Shown here piece by piece: positions 16,858 to 25,629 of a stretch of DNA of 64,000 nucleotides (its first letter is position 1; each line of letters starts with the position of its first letter). This DNA is from Sphingomonas sp. Lineage in GTDB: Bacteria; Pseudomonadota; Alphaproteobacteria; Sphingomonadales; Sphingomonadaceae. The translations under genes were made by a program, and so were the position numbers. A model generated the notes under the pieces. The model saw nothing but the letters and a program-made list of their open reading frames with translations, did not search any database and had not been told where the DNA came from. The stretch is taken from contig NZ_JAHBZI010000002.1 in assembly GCF_019635515.1 (NCBI RefSeq), positions 475,664-539,663 of the forward strand, read 5' to 3'.

Positions 16858-17790
16858 TCAGCGCCACTGCGGTGTGGCGCGGAACACGGTAAGCCAGTTG
16901 ACCGAGCCACGGCATTCGCCAAGCGAGCGCGCCTCGATCATCCGGAAGCGGCTGCCGTCCCACACCCAGCTTTGCGAGCTGCCGCAATCGCCCAGGCCCC
17001 GGCCCTTTTGCGAGCTGGTCAGCACCGCGCCGTCGATAGTCGCGAACGAAGCATTGGTCAGCACGCCCGGCCCGTCGCCGTCCATCCAATCGGGCATCAC
17101 GTCGAATTCGGCCGGCGCGCCCTTGCCGCCGCGCAGCACGAACGCGGCGCTGTTGTAATTATAGGCGCCGCTCCCGCACGGGATCAGCACCAGCGTCGTC
17201 GTCGCGTCGAGCCGATAGCGCTCGACCGGCAGATCCTTCGCCACCGCCGAAAGGTCGCAGTCGCCGAGCTTGGCCATCTCGCCCAGCACCGCCTTGCTGG
17301 GGCTGTCGGCGGCTCCCGAGGCGGCCCGCAACGCCGGCACCACCGGAAGCGCCGATGCCCCGCCGCGCTGCTCGGCCACGATGTAATCGAGTGCCGCGGA
17401 AAAACCGTCGAGCGAAATCTTCGCCATCGCCCGGGCGCCGTTCCGAAGCTCGAGCCATTTGCCGGCCGCCATCGATTTGGCGAGCGCGTCCGCCGCCGGT
17501 CCGCTGACGCGGTAATTCTCGCCGATCGTGCCGGTCGCGACCTGCTTGCCGTCGACCAGCAGCGTCACCGGCCCCTTGACCAGCGTGGCCGGATCGATCG
17601 CGATGCTCAGCGTGCCATCGGCCTCGCGAGTCATCAGGACCTGGCTTGGATCGTCGCCGAACTGCTCGGGCGCCTGCAACGCGGTCGCCTCGCAGCGCTT
17701 CACATTGTCGCAGGCCGCGGCCCAGTCATCGAACACCTCGGCCTGGGGAGCGTCGGCGAAGGCGGCAAACAGAAGGAGCAGGTTCAGCAT
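16858..17790 (-). CDS. DUF1176 domain-containing secreted protein
   Basis: 310-aa protein of unknown function with a short signal peptide (MLNLLLLFAAFADA). Features typical of DUF1176 are the early paired cysteines in FDDWAAACDNVKRCEATAL, the segment TREADGTLSIAIDP, and the cysteine-containing C-terminal half (LIPCGSGAYNYNSA, GLGDCGSSQSWVWDGSRF, ARSLGECRG). Six or more cysteines suggest periplasmic disulfides. Start ATG at complement 17788-17790 chosen because it begins the signal peptide; an upstream in-frame extension is arginine-rich and unlikely. Preceded on its 3' side by a 143-bp gap (16715-16857) in which I see nothing notable. Confidence 0.85.
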   Translation of the reverse strand: MLNLLLLFAAFADAPQAEVFDDWAAACDNVKRCEATALQAPEQFGDDPSQVLMTREADGTLSIAIDPATLVKGPVTLLVDGKQVATGTIGENYRVSGPAADALAKSMAAGKWLELRNGARAMAKISLDGFSAALDYIVAEQRGGASALPVVPALRAASGAADSPSKAVLGEMAKLGDCDLSAVAKDLPVERYRLDATTTLVLIPCGSGAYNYNSAAFVLRGGKGAPAEFDVMPDWMDGDGPGVLTNASFATIDGAVLTSSQKGRGLGDCGSSQSWVWDGSRFRMIEARSLGECRGSVNWLTVFRATPQWR

Positions 17791-17855
17791 GAAGCGCAGT
17801 CTAGCCCAAGCGCGCGCCCGGGGGTAGGGGCGAGGCAATGAACGGGAGAAGCGTG

Positions 17856-18725
17856 ATGAAAACGGTTGGCGTGATCGGTGCGGGGCAGATGGGCGCGGGC
17901 ATCGCGCAGGTGTCGGCGCAGGCCGGTTACCGCGTGCTCCTGTCCGACATGGACGTCGCCCGCGCCGAAGCCGGCAAGGCGGGCATCGTCAAGCAGCTCG
18001 CCCGCGCGGTCGAGAAGGAAAAGATCGCCCAGGCCGATATGGACGCCGCGCTCGCCAATATCGAATGCGTCGGCGGCACCCAAGCCTTCGCCCCCTGCGA
18101 CCTGGTCATCGAAGCCGCGACCGAGCGGGAAAGCGTGAAGCGCCAGATTTTCGAGAGCGTCGGCAAGGTGCTGGGTGATACCGCGATCCTCGCCAGCAAC
18201 ACCTCGTCGATCCCGATCACGCGCCTGGCGCAGGCTTCGCCCGATCCAGCCCGCTTCATGGGCGTCCACTTCTTCAATCCGGTGCCGGTGATGGGCCTAA
18301 TCGAGCTGATCCGCGGCCTCGCCACTTCCGACGCCACTGTCGCCGCGGTCGAGACGTTCGGCCAGTCGCTGAACAAGCGCATCGTCCACGCCAATGACGC
18401 GCCCGGCTTCATCGTCAATCGCGTGCTGATGCCGATGCTCAACGAGGCCTGTTTCGCGCTCGGCGAGGGCGTCGCGACGATCCCCGATATCGATGCCGCC
18501 TGCCAGCTCGGTCTCAATCACCCGATGGGCCCATTCACGCTGGCGGATTTCATCGGCCTCGACACCTGCCTGGAAATCACCCGCGTGCTGTTCGAAGGCA
18601 CCGGTGACCCCAAATTCCGCCCTGCGCCCTTGCTGGTGAAGTATGTCGAAGCCGGCTGGTACGGCCGCAAGACCAAGCGCGGCTTTTATGACTATAATGG
18701 CGCGGAGCCGGTGCCGACTCGATAG
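17856..18725 (+). CDS. 3-hydroxybutyryl-CoA dehydrogenase
   Basis: NAD(P)-dependent oxidation of 3-hydroxyacyl-CoA (reduction of acetoacetyl-CoA in reverse), in butyrate/PHB or fatty acid metabolism. N-terminal Rossmann motif [15 protein letters not shown]; catalytic region [12 protein letters not shown] (conserved His) near residue 138; C-terminal domain with [18 protein letters not shown] and GFYDYNG. 289 aa from the ATG at 17856, which has GGGAGAAG seven bases upstream; an ATG at 17838 in the same frame would place that site inside the gene. Divergent from the DUF1176 gene. Confidence 0.94.
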   Translation: MKTVGVIGAGQMGAGIAQVSAQAGYRVLLSDMDVARAEAGKAGIVKQLARAVEKEKIAQADMDAALANIECVGGTQAFAPCDLVIEAATERESVKRQIFESVGKVLGDTAILASNTSSIPITRLAQASPDPARFMGVHFFNPVPVMGLIELIRGLATSDATVAAVETFGQSLNKRIVHANDAPGFIVNRVLMPMLNEACFALGEGVATIPDIDAACQLGLNHPMGPFTLADFIGLDTCLEITRVLFEGTGDPKFRPAPLLVKYVEAGWYGRKTKRGFYDYNGAEPVPTR

Positions 18726-18734
18726 GGGGGAATC

Positions 18735-19223
18735 ATGATCCGTTCGCTGACGCTGCTTGCTTTGCTGACCATCGCTTCGCCGGCGCTGGCGCAGGGGCGG
18801 CCGCTGGAGGGCGGCGACGTCCCCGCATTCTCGCTGCGGCTCGGCGAAATGGGCTTCAAGCCCGGGGTGATGCAGCCGCTCGGAAATGGCTCGCTGGGCA
18901 CGACGATCATGGTCGATGGCGACCCGATGCAAATCGTCTTTTCCGAATGCGAGGGCTTCGAGACTTGCGATTACCTCACACTCAGCGCCACGTTCAGCGA
19001 AATCGTAAACCCGCCCGCGGCCTTTGTCGCCCGAGAGAATGTCCGGATCGATCCGATCAAGGTGTGGGTCGATCAGCAGCAGCATCTAGGTTTCAGCGCA
19101 ACCGCGGTCGTTCAGGGATGGAGCGAGATCAATTTCATCACTTGGACGCGGCTGATCAGCGCATCCAGGCGGCAGCTGATGCGCGACGTGATCGAGGCCG
19201 GCCTGCACAAGCCCGGCAAATAG
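18735..19223 (+). CDS. Small secreted protein, YbjN-like
   Basis: 162 aa with a clear signal peptide (MIRSLTLLALLTIASPALAQ). The mature part resembles the YbjN / type III chaperone-like fold seen in secreted sphingomonad proteins: an N-terminal amphipathic segment (DVPAFSLRLGEMGFKPGV), a beta segment around GTTIMVDGDPMQIVFSECEGFETCDYLTLSATF and a C-terminal helix (SASRRQLMRDVIEAG). A cysteine pair (CEGFETC) may form a disulfide. YbjN assignment is tentative. It follows the dehydrogenase by 9 bp and precedes the GlcG-like gene by 13, so probably one operon. Confidence 0.7.
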   Translation: MIRSLTLLALLTIASPALAQGRPLEGGDVPAFSLRLGEMGFKPGVMQPLGNGSLGTTIMVDGDPMQIVFSECEGFETCDYLTLSATFSEIVNPPAAFVARENVRIDPIKVWVDQQQHLGFSATAVVQGWSEINFITWTRLISASRRQLMRDVIEAGLHKPGK

Positions 19224-19236
19224 GGGAATGAGGCCA

Positions 19237-19728
19237 ATGAAGCGGATGGCCCTCGCGGCACTTCTGGCGGCGTCGCCGCTGCCGGCCTTTGCGCAAACTG
19301 CTCCCACGCCAGCGCCGGCCCCTGCGCCACCTTATGGCACGCCCATCACGCTCGACGCAGCACAAGCGTTGATCGCCAAGGCCATCGCTGGTGCCAAGAC
19401 GAAGGGCTTCCGCATGGCGGTCGCCATCGTCGAGCCCTCGGGGCAATTGGTCGCCTTCGCCAGGATGGACGACACCCAATATGGCTCGATCTACGTCGCC
19501 CAGAAAAAGGCCGAGACCGCCGCGCGCTATCGCCTCGCGACCAGCGTGATGGAGGCACGCACGCTTGCGGGCCGCACCGTTACGCTCGCCAATAACGACT
19601 CGCTGCCGATCGCCGGCGGCATCCCGATCCTGAAGGACGGCAAGGTCATCGGCGCGATCGGAGTATCGGGTGCGGCAGCGGCGAGGACGATGAGATCGCC
19701 AGGGCGGCGCCGCGATAAAGCTAGTTGA
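19237..19728 (+). CDS. GlcG/HbpS-family heme-binding-like protein, C-terminus frameshifted
   Basis: Secreted single-domain protein of the GlcG/HbpS (DUF336) family. Signal peptide MKRMALAALLAASPLPAFAQ, a Thr/Pro/Ala linker, then the domain: ITLDAAQALIAKAIAGAKTK, FRMAVAIVEPSGQLVAFARMDD, AQKKAETAARY, LPIAGGIPIL, GKVIGAIGVSG. The family normally ends with a DE-x-IA-x-A helix. Here that helix (GEDDEIARAAPR, stop at 19716-19718) lies in the -1 frame from about 19675, while the actual frame runs on as AAAARTMRSPGRRRDKAS. A one-base loss at the end is therefore likely. ATG at 19228 is an alternative start; 19237 suits the AGGGGA site better. The last 8 bases overlap the PilZ gene convergently. Confidence 0.82.
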   Translation: MKRMALAALLAASPLPAFAQTAPTPAPAPAPPYGTPITLDAAQALIAKAIAGAKTKGFRMAVAIVEPSGQLVAFARMDDTQYGSIYVAQKKAETAARYRLATSVMEARTLAGRTVTLANNDSLPIAGGIPILKDGKVIGAIGVSGAAAARTMRSPGRRRDKAS

Positions 19729-20464
19729 GCGGCCGCTCGACCGCCCAGCGGGCCAACGCCTCGAACGGCAACGGATTGTAGAATGCGATGCCGACATGCC
19801 CATCGTGCGCCCAGCGGACGTCTCCGCGACGCATATCGAGTCCCGGCACCGCCAGCGTGACGACATCGCCCTCGCGCAGATCAGCCGCCTCGATCTTGGC
19901 GCCGCCTTGCGAAACGTCGAGCAGGGTCACTTCCTGCTGTCCGTCATCGGTGGTCAGCCGCGCCGCGCAGCCCGCCGCCAGGCGCGGCATGCGCTGAACC
20001 AGACCGTGGCTCGGCGTGCGCGGATTGAGCAGGCTGGCAACATCGACAGCGTGATCGAACTGGACGCCGAACTGCCCATCCTTGGCCCACATCACCGAAC
20101 CGGTGACGACATCGCCCGATCGCATTTCGACTTCGACGCGGTCGCCTTTGGCTGGTTTGGCCAGCGAGCGGCACATCATGCCGCCGGTCGAGAGGTTGCG
20201 GATCAGGCACAGCCCTTCGCGGCCCTTCCAGCGCAGCCGCGCCGAGCGATAGACCGACATCTTGGCGCGCTGGTCGCCGCGGCGGTCGTAGACGACTTCC
20301 CGCTGTCCGGACTCGGCCTGCGGTTGCGGCGGTGCCGGCGGGACATCGTTCCAGACCAGCGGCGGCCGTTCGACCCCGTCATCGGAATAGGCACGGCGCA
20401 GGGATTCGCGCAGCCGCTCGAACGGCCCGCTTTCAGGGGTCGGCAGCGGCAGCTGATGATCCAT
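19721..20464 (-). CDS. Protein with two PilZ domains (cyclic-di-GMP effector candidate)
   Basis: 247 aa, no signal or membrane helix. Residues ~65-145 form the first PilZ-like domain, with RRGDQRAKMSVYRSARLRW and the DxSxxG equivalent NLSTGGM; residues ~155-245 form the second, with DVSQGGAKIE and RWAHDGHVGIAFYN. PilZ domains usually bind c-di-GMP through an RxxxR and D/NxSxxG pair; the second repeat lacks a clear RxxxR, so only one site may be competent. Start uncertain: ATG at complement 20462-20464, or GTG at 20468-20470, which is better spaced from AGGG. That AGGG lies in a leader hairpin. It is the first gene reading leftward from a promoter near 20550. Confidence 0.88.
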   Translation of the reverse strand: MDHQLPLPTPESGPFERLRESLRRAYSDDGVERPPLVWNDVPPAPPQPQAESGQREVVYDRRGDQRAKMSVYRSARLRWKGREGLCLIRNLSTGGMMCRSLAKPAKGDRVEVEMRSGDVVTGSVMWAKDGQFGVQFDHAVDVASLLNPRTPSHGLVQRMPRLAAGCAARLTTDDGQQEVTLLDVSQGGAKIEAADLREGDVVTLAVPGLDMRRGDVRWAHDGHVGIAFYNPLPFEALARWAVERPLN

Positions 20465-20475
20465 CGGCACAAATT

Positions 20476-20530
20476 CCCTGTTCGCACTGTGCGGACGGCA
20501 CGCCCGCACTGACCCCTCCTGCGAACAGGG
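20476..20530 (-). promoter_or_regulatory. Structured leader hairpin covering the ribosome site of the PilZ gene
   Basis: On the minus strand the arms CCCTGTTCGCA (complement 20520-20530) and TGCGAACAGGG (complement 20476-20486) pair perfectly over 11 bases. Inside, GTGCGG and CCGCAC form a second stem. The 3' arm carries the AGGG nearest the start codon, and the loop side holds AGGAGGGG. Folding would hide the start-proximal ribosome site, so translation could depend on leader structure (thermosensor, protein or ligand control). This is read from the sequence; no known riboswitch class is recognised. Confidence 0.5.
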
Positions 20531-20580
20531 CTATTCATATCAAATTGAGTATCCGTTAAGGCCCCGGCGAAATGCGGCCA

Positions 20581-21900
20581 CTATGGCAGCAACAACCCCG
20601 CCAGCGCCGCCGACATCAGGTTCGCCAGGCTGCCCGCGATCAGCGCGCGGATACCCAGCTTGGCGATCATCGGCCGCTGATTGGGCGCCAGGCTGCCTGT
20701 CGCGGCCATCTGGATCGCGATCGACGAGAAGTTGGCGAAGCCGCACAGCGCGAACGTGATGATCGCTACCGTGCGCGGCGCCAGATCCTTCATCGCGCCG
20801 AGATCGATGAAGGCGACGAACTCGTTGAGCACCAGCTTGGTGCCGAACAGCCCGCCCGCCGATACCGCCTCGTGCCACGAGATGCCGAGCAGGTACATGA
20901 CGGGGGCGAACACCGCGCCGATGATCTTCTGGAAGCTGAGATCGGTCAGATAGGTTTGCGCCCAGCTCTGGAATCCCGGGCCGAGATTGCCCGACCAGGC
21001 GACGACCCAGTTGCCGAGCCCGCCGAGCAGGCCGTTGGCGAGCGCGACCAGTGCCACGAACGCCAGCACCATCGCGCCGACCGCGACCGCGATCTTGACG
21101 CCGGTCGATGCGCCCGATGCGGCGGCCATGATCAGATTGGCCGCGCGCTCTTCCTCCTCGACTTCGGCCTCGACCGCCTTGATCACCTCTTCCTCCGGGG
21201 GATCCTCGAGCGGCAGTTCGCCGTTCTTGGGCGCGATCTCGTCCGGCATGATGATCTTGGCCATCAGCAGGCCGCCCGGCGCCGCCATGAACGATGCCGC
21301 CAGCAGATAGGGCAGCGATTGCGGCCCGAGCAGGCTGGCATAGGCCGCCAGGATCGTCCCCGCGACGCCGGCCATGCCGACGGTCATCACCGCGAACAGC
21401 TGCGAGGGCGTCAGGCGCGCCAGATAGGGGCGGATCACCAGTGGCGATTCGCTCTGCCCGACGAAGATGTTGGCCGCGGCGCACAGCGATTCGACCTTGG
21501 TGGTTCCGACGACCTTCTCGATCGCTCCGCCGATCCAGCGGATGATGAACTGCATCACGCCGAGATGGTAGAGAATCGAAACCAGCGCCGCGAAGAAGAT
21601 GATCACCGGCAGCGCCGCGATCGCGAAGCTGTTGCCGCCCAGCTCGGGCTTGGCGAGCGGACCGAACAGGAAGGCAGTGCCGGCGCCGGCATAGCCGAGC
21701 AGCGCGGTCACGCCGTTCGAAAGCCCGTGGATCGCCGCCACGCCCCAGCTGGTGCGCAGGACGATGAAGGCGATCCCCGCCTGCAGCAGGAACGCGGCCC
21801 CGACGACGCGGATGCGAATCCCCCGCTTGTTGTTGGAAAGCAGGAAGGCGATGGCGAGGATCGCCAGTACCCCGAAGATGCCGATCGGAAACTGGTTCAT
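20581..21900 (-). CDS. Concentrative nucleoside transporter (NupC/CNT family)
   Basis: Inner-membrane ion-coupled nucleoside uptake carrier. 439 aa with about ten membrane segments. CNT signature regions are visible: PVIIFFAALVSILYHLGVMQ, the KVESLCAAANIFVGQSESPLVIRPY block, GTKLVLNEFVAF and ALCGFANFSSIAIQ. An acidic cytoplasmic loop (DPPEEEVIKAVEAEVEEEER) splits the two halves, longer than in E. coli NupC. Start ATG at 21898-21900 (GTG at 21901-21903 also possible); it overlaps the stop of the upstream gene, so the two are coupled. Confidence 0.95.
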   Translation of the reverse strand: MNQFPIGIFGVLAILAIAFLLSNNKRGIRIRVVGAAFLLQAGIAFIVLRTSWGVAAIHGLSNGVTALLGYAGAGTAFLFGPLAKPELGGNSFAIAALPVIIFFAALVSILYHLGVMQFIIRWIGGAIEKVVGTTKVESLCAAANIFVGQSESPLVIRPYLARLTPSQLFAVMTVGMAGVAGTILAAYASLLGPQSLPYLLAASFMAAPGGLLMAKIIMPDEIAPKNGELPLEDPPEEEVIKAVEAEVEEEERAANLIMAAASGASTGVKIAVAVGAMVLAFVALVALANGLLGGLGNWVVAWSGNLGPGFQSWAQTYLTDLSFQKIIGAVFAPVMYLLGISWHEAVSAGGLFGTKLVLNEFVAFIDLGAMKDLAPRTVAIITFALCGFANFSSIAIQMAATGSLAPNQRPMIAKLGIRALIAGSLANLMSAALAGLLLP

Positions 21901-22370
21901 CACGATCCCTTCTTCGCAGCGCGCTCGGCAAGGATCGCGCGGCCCTTGGCGAGCGGAAACGCAGCGCCCAGCGATTTGCTGTCGGGAGCGGACGCGCCCT
22001 TCGAGCAGACGAACTTCAGGATGGTCTCGCCCTGCGTGCCGGGATCAGTGCCTTCCCACTCCACGCCCATGTCGCTGGGCCCGTCGGACTTGAGCGCGCT
22101 GTCGAACATCTCGCCGGTCATCAGGTGCGAGCGGTTGGCGGGGCAATCGAACTCGACGATGAAGCGATAGGCGGAGACGCCCTCCTCATCCTGGGCGAGC
22201 ACCGAGAACATCGCCGCTTCGGTGAAGCCGCCGGCATTGGTGCGGATGCTGCCCTTGTCGATGAAGGTGATGTTGCTGCCCTTGGAATCGGCATCGACAT
22301 AATACCAGTCGCTGTCCGCCGCGGCGGCATTGGTCAGCGACAAGGCAATGGCGGCAAAATATGAAAGCAT
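21900..22370 (-). CDS. Secreted hypothetical protein, surface-adhesin-E-like
   Basis: 156 aa with a short signal peptide (MLSYFAAIALSLTNAAAA). The mature part starts DSDWYYVDADSKGSNITFIDKGSIRT, a pattern like the surface-adhesin protein E domain (W-Y-x-D ... ID-x-SI), and holds two cysteines (EFDCP, LKFVCSKG). Function unknown. Start ATG at complement 22368-22370 follows GGGGGAA. It is translationally coupled to the nucleoside transporter through an overlap of stop and start. The 120-bp gap to yhhQ (22371-22490) is a divergent promoter region without obvious motifs. Confidence 0.75.
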   Translation of the reverse strand: MLSYFAAIALSLTNAAAADSDWYYVDADSKGSNITFIDKGSIRTNAGGFTEAAMFSVLAQDEEGVSAYRFIVEFDCPANRSHLMTGEMFDSALKSDGPSDMGVEWEGTDPGTQGETILKFVCSKGASAPDSKSLGAAFPLAKGRAILAERAAKKGS

Positions 22371-22490
22371 GCGTTCCCCCGTCCCACAACGCGCGGGAAT
22401 CTCAGGAGCTTGGCGCGGCGGCGGGCCGAACGCAAGGGCCGCACCATCGCGGGGCTTGCGGCGCGCGATATTGGCGTTAGCGTCTGGAGC

Positions 22491-23177
22491 ATGGCAACGA
22501 ACCCTCCCGCGCTTCAGCGCTCGCTCTTCGTCTTCGCGCTCTTCTACGGCGGCATGGTGTGCATAGCGGGTGTGCTCGGCAACAAGCTCGTCGGCCTGGG
22601 GCCGGTATCTGCCATCGGGCCGCTGATCGGCCTCGAACCCCTGTCGGTCGAAGCCGGCATATTCGCCTTCCTGCTGCTGGTCGCTCTTTCAAGCGCTGTC
22701 GCCGAATTGCACGGCACGCAGATGGCGAACCGATTGGTGCGGATCGGCTTCCTGCCGTTGCTGATCTCGATGGCGTTGATCGAGCTTGTCCTGCACCTCC
22801 CCGCCGGCGGCGGCATGGATCCCGGGCGTCTCACCGCCTTTGAGACCATCCTGGGCCAAAGCTTCCGAATGATGCTTGCTGGGCTGATCGCCTACGGCAC
22901 CTCGCAGACGCTCAATGTCACGATTTTCAGCGCGCTAAAGGGCAAGGAGGGCTCGCGGTTGCTGTGGCTGCGCGCCGCAATTGCCAGCGTTCTTTCGCAA
23001 ATCGTCGATACGGTGTTGTTCATCAGCATCTCTTTCTACGGCGTATTCCCGATCGGTGGGTTGCTGGTGGGCCAGATGGCAACCAAGGTGGTGCTGTCGA
23101 TCGTGCTGGTGCCGGCGCTGATCTACCTGTTCGTCGGGATCGGCCGCCGTCTGGACGGAACGTCCGCCGAAGCCTAA
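22491..23177 (+). CDS. Queuosine precursor transporter, YhhQ/VUT family
   Basis: Inner-membrane carrier thought to import the queuosine precursors queuine/preQ0 or preQ1. 228 aa, six predicted membrane segments. Family features: the N-terminal segment [39 protein letters not shown] (the conserved ...Q-x-x-x-V-x-IF), [25 protein letters not shown] and the ending [17 protein letters not shown]. Start ATG at 22491 chosen from homology and the GGAGC five bases before; an earlier in-frame ATG (22410) adds an arginine-rich stretch. Contextually interesting because gluQ, which acts on queuosine-tRNA, is in the same window. Confidence 0.88.
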   Translation: MATNPPALQRSLFVFALFYGGMVCIAGVLGNKLVGLGPVSAIGPLIGLEPLSVEAGIFAFLLLVALSSAVAELHGTQMANRLVRIGFLPLLISMALIELVLHLPAGGGMDPGRLTAFETILGQSFRMMLAGLIAYGTSQTLNVTIFSALKGKEGSRLLWLRAAIASVLSQIVDTVLFISISFYGVFPIGGLLVGQMATKVVLSIVLVPALIYLFVGIGRRLDGTSAEA

Positions 23178-23187
23178 GCGCCCCGGC

Positions 23188-24084
23188 ATGACCAACGCAC
23201 CCGATCCGGCGCTGCTCGCCAAGGCGGAAACGCTCACCGAGGCGCTGCCCTATCTGCAGCGCTACGCCGGCAAGACCTTCGTCGTGAAATATGGCGGCCA
23301 CGCGATGGGCGATCCCGAGCTGGCGCGCGATTTCGCCGAGGATGTGGTGCTGCTCAAGGCGGTTGGCATCAATCCGATCGTCGTCCATGGCGGCGGGCCG
23401 CAGATCGGGGCGATGCTCAAGCGGCTCGGCGTCGAATCGAGCTTTGTCGGCGGCCTGCGCGTCACCGATGCCGCCACCGCCGAGGTCGCCGAGATGGTTC
23501 TCGCCGGCAAGATCAACAAGGAGATCGTCGCCTGGATCGCCGAGGCCGGCGGCCGTGCGGTCGGCATCTCGGGCAAGGATGCCGGGCTGGTGGTGGCCGA
23601 GAAGATCCGGCGCACCGAGCCCGATCCGAACTCCGGCATAGAGCGCCATGTCGATCTCGGTTTCGTCGGGGATCCGGTCTCGGTCGATCCGACGATCCTC
23701 TATGCGCTGGCGAAGGAGAATTTCATTCCCGTCGTCGCTCCGGTCGCGCTCGGCGCGGATGGCCAGACCTATAATATCAACGCCGACACCATGGCCGGCG
23801 CGATCGCCGCGGCGTGCGGCGCGGCGCGCTTCTTCCTGCTCACCGATGTCGCCGGCGTGCTCGACAAGTCGGGCACGCTCCAGACCGATCTCGATCCGGC
23901 GCGGATCGAGGCATTGAAGGCCGACGGCACCATCTCCGGCGGCATGATTCCCAAGGTCGAGACCTGCGTCAGCGCGGTCCAGGCCGGGGTCGATGCCGCG
24001 GTCATTCTCGACGGGCGCGTGCCGCACGCGATGCTGCTGGAGATATTCACGCGGCAGGGCGCCGGCACGCTGGTGCACGCTTGA
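23188..24084 (+). CDS. argB: Acetylglutamate kinase
   Basis: Phosphorylates N-acetyl-L-glutamate, the second step of arginine synthesis; cytoplasmic. 298 aa. Amino-acid-kinase motifs: VVKYGGHAM (phosphate loop lysine), [10 protein letters not shown] (substrate), [13 protein letters not shown] and [11 protein letters not shown]. The N-terminal helix ([16 protein letters not shown]) belongs to arginine-sensitive, hexameric forms, so feedback by arginine is likely (family knowledge). It follows yhhQ by 10 bases and heads toward yggT and folD. Confidence 0.96.
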   Translation: MTNAPDPALLAKAETLTEALPYLQRYAGKTFVVKYGGHAMGDPELARDFAEDVVLLKAVGINPIVVHGGGPQIGAMLKRLGVESSFVGGLRVTDAATAEVAEMVLAGKINKEIVAWIAEAGGRAVGISGKDAGLVVAEKIRRTEPDPNSGIERHVDLGFVGDPVSVDPTILYALAKENFIPVVAPVALGADGQTYNINADTMAGAIAAACGAARFFLLTDVAGVLDKSGTLQTDLDPARIEALKADGTISGGMIPKVETCVSAVQAGVDAAVILDGRVPHAMLLEIFTRQGAGTLVHA

Positions 24085-24145
24085 TCCTTGTTAGCTGCGC
24101 CGGAGTTCCTATACTCCGTCCAAAACCGGTGTCGCGGAGACCGTC

Positions 24146-24460
24146 TTGATCCCCATGTTCAAAATGACGCTCGAAATCCTCGATTTCGCGCTCATGATCC
24201 TCACCTGGATCATCATCGTCCAGGCCATCCTGTCATGGCTGGTCGGGTTCAACGTCATCAGCCGCTATAACGAGTTCGTCGCCACCTTGTGGACCGCGCT
24301 CGACCGGATCACGCGGCCGATCTACGATCCGATCCGCCGGATCATGCCCGATACCGGCCCGCTCGATCTCACGCCGCTGGCGGTGCTGCTGATCCTGTTC
24401 GTGCTGCGCAATATCGTCATCAGCGGCCTGCTCCAGCAACTCGCCAATGCCAGCCTCTGA
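24146..24460 (+). CDS. YggT family membrane protein
   Basis: 104-aa protein with two hydrophobic YggT repeats: LDFALMILTWIIIVQAILSWLVGFN and LTPLAVLLILFVLRNIVISGLL, plus the conserved ITRPIYDPIRRIMPDTGPLDLTP. The family is involved in osmotic tolerance or membrane protein assembly but has no firm function. Two starts are possible: TTG at 24146, five bases after GGAGA, or ATG at 24155 with poor spacing. I prefer the TTG on ribosome-site grounds. Its 3' end overlaps the next gene by 14 bp. Confidence 0.9.
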   Translation: MIPMFKMTLEILDFALMILTWIIIVQAILSWLVGFNVISRYNEFVATLWTALDRITRPIYDPIRRIMPDTGPLDLTPLAVLLILFVLRNIVISGLLQQLANASL

Positions 24461-24764
24461 GGCTTGGCGCAGCACTCCCGACGGAATCGAGATCGCCGTT
24501 CGCGTGACGCCGCGCGCGCCGCGCGATGCGTTCGCGGCGGGCACGCCCGAGCATTTCGCCGCCCGTCTCGCCGCGCCGCCGCGCGACGGTGCGGCCAATG
24601 CCGCGCTGATCGTGCTCACCGCCCGGACCTTTGCCGTGGGCAAGCGGGCGGTCACCTTGATTTCGGGTGACACTGCACGCCTGAAGCGGGTGCGCATCGC
24701 CGGCGATCCCATGAAGCTGGCAGAGATCGCCCGCAGCCTCTATGGCTCCGGCCATGACGGCTGA
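24447..24764 (+). CDS. DUF167 (YggU) family protein
   Basis: 105-aa cytoplasmic protein of the YggU/DUF167 family, often found next to yggT and of unknown role. Family motif: [17 protein letters not shown], then [21 protein letters not shown], and [18 protein letters not shown]. It overlaps yggT upstream and folD downstream, which fixes it in the operon. Confidence 0.9.
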   Translation: MPASEAWRSTPDGIEIAVRVTPRAPRDAFAAGTPEHFAARLAAPPRDGAANAALIVLTARTFAVGKRAVTLISGDTARLKRVRIAGDPMKLAEIARSLYGSGHDG

Positions 24765-25629
24765 AATCATCGACGGAAAGGCCTTCGCGGCCGGGTTGCG
24801 CGCCCGCGTCGGCGCGCTGGCAGCGGAATTCGCCCCCAGGGCGGGCCGGGCCCCCGGGCTGGCGGTGGTGCTGGTCGGCGAGGATCCCGCCTCCGCGGTC
24901 TATGTCCGTTCGAAGGGCAAGGCGACCCGCGAGGCCGGAATGGAAAGCTTCGAGCATCGCCTGCCCGCCGATACGCCGCAGGACGATCTGATCGCGCTGG
25001 TCGACAGGCTCAACGCCGATCCTGCGGTCGATGGCATCCTCGTCCAGCTCCCGCTGCCCAGGCACATCAATGAGCAGGCCGTGCTCACCCGCATCAGCCC
25101 CGACAAGGATGTCGATGGCTTTCACCCGGTCAATGCTGGCCGCCTCGCCACCGGGCTCCATGGCTTCGTGCCCTGCACCCCACTCGGCTGCCTGATGCTG
25201 CTCGAAGACCGGCTCGGCGATCTGTCCGGTCTCGATGCGGTGGTAGTCGGCCGCTCGAACATCGTCGGCAAGCCGATGGCGGCGTTGCTGACCAAGGCCA
25301 ACGCCACCGTCACCATCGCCCATTCGCGCACCCGCGATCTGCCGCGCCACCTGCGCCACGCCGACATCGTCGTGGCGGCGGTCGGCATCCCCCATTTCAT
25401 CAAGGGCGAATGGCTCAAGCCGGGCGCGGTCGTGATCGATGTCGGCATCAACCGAACTGAACAGGGTCTGGTCGGCGATGTCGATTTCGAAGGCGCGATG
25501 TCGGTCGCCGGCGCCGTCACGCCGGTGCCGGGCGGCGTCGGCCCGATGACCATCGCCGTCCTGCTCCGCAACACGCTGGTCGCCGCGCATCGCAATGCCG
25601 CTGTCCCGCTTGAGAAGGGGGTGATCTGA
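24754..25629 (+). CDS. folD: Methylenetetrahydrofolate dehydrogenase / methenyl-THF cyclohydrolase
   Basis: Interconverts methylene-, methenyl- and formyl-tetrahydrofolate in one-carbon metabolism. 291 aa. Substrate-site motif [13 protein letters not shown] (catalytic lysine), [29 protein letters not shown], and the NADP-binding [17 protein letters not shown]-terminal [19 protein letters not shown] at 24754 ([12 protein letters not shown]) is the conventional start; ATG at 24742 is also in frame. It overlaps DUF167 by 11 bp and its stop overlaps the next start (TGATG). glyA in this window supplies one-carbon units to the same pathway. Confidence 0.96.
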   Translation: MTAEIIDGKAFAAGLRARVGALAAEFAPRAGRAPGLAVVLVGEDPASAVYVRSKGKATREAGMESFEHRLPADTPQDDLIALVDRLNADPAVDGILVQLPLPRHINEQAVLTRISPDKDVDGFHPVNAGRLATGLHGFVPCTPLGCLMLLEDRLGDLSGLDAVVVGRSNIVGKPMAALLTKANATVTIAHSRTRDLPRHLRHADIVVAAVGIPHFIKGEWLKPGAVVIDVGINRTEQGLVGDVDFEGAMSVAGAVTPVPGGVGPMTIAVLLRNTLVAAHRNAAVPLEKGVI

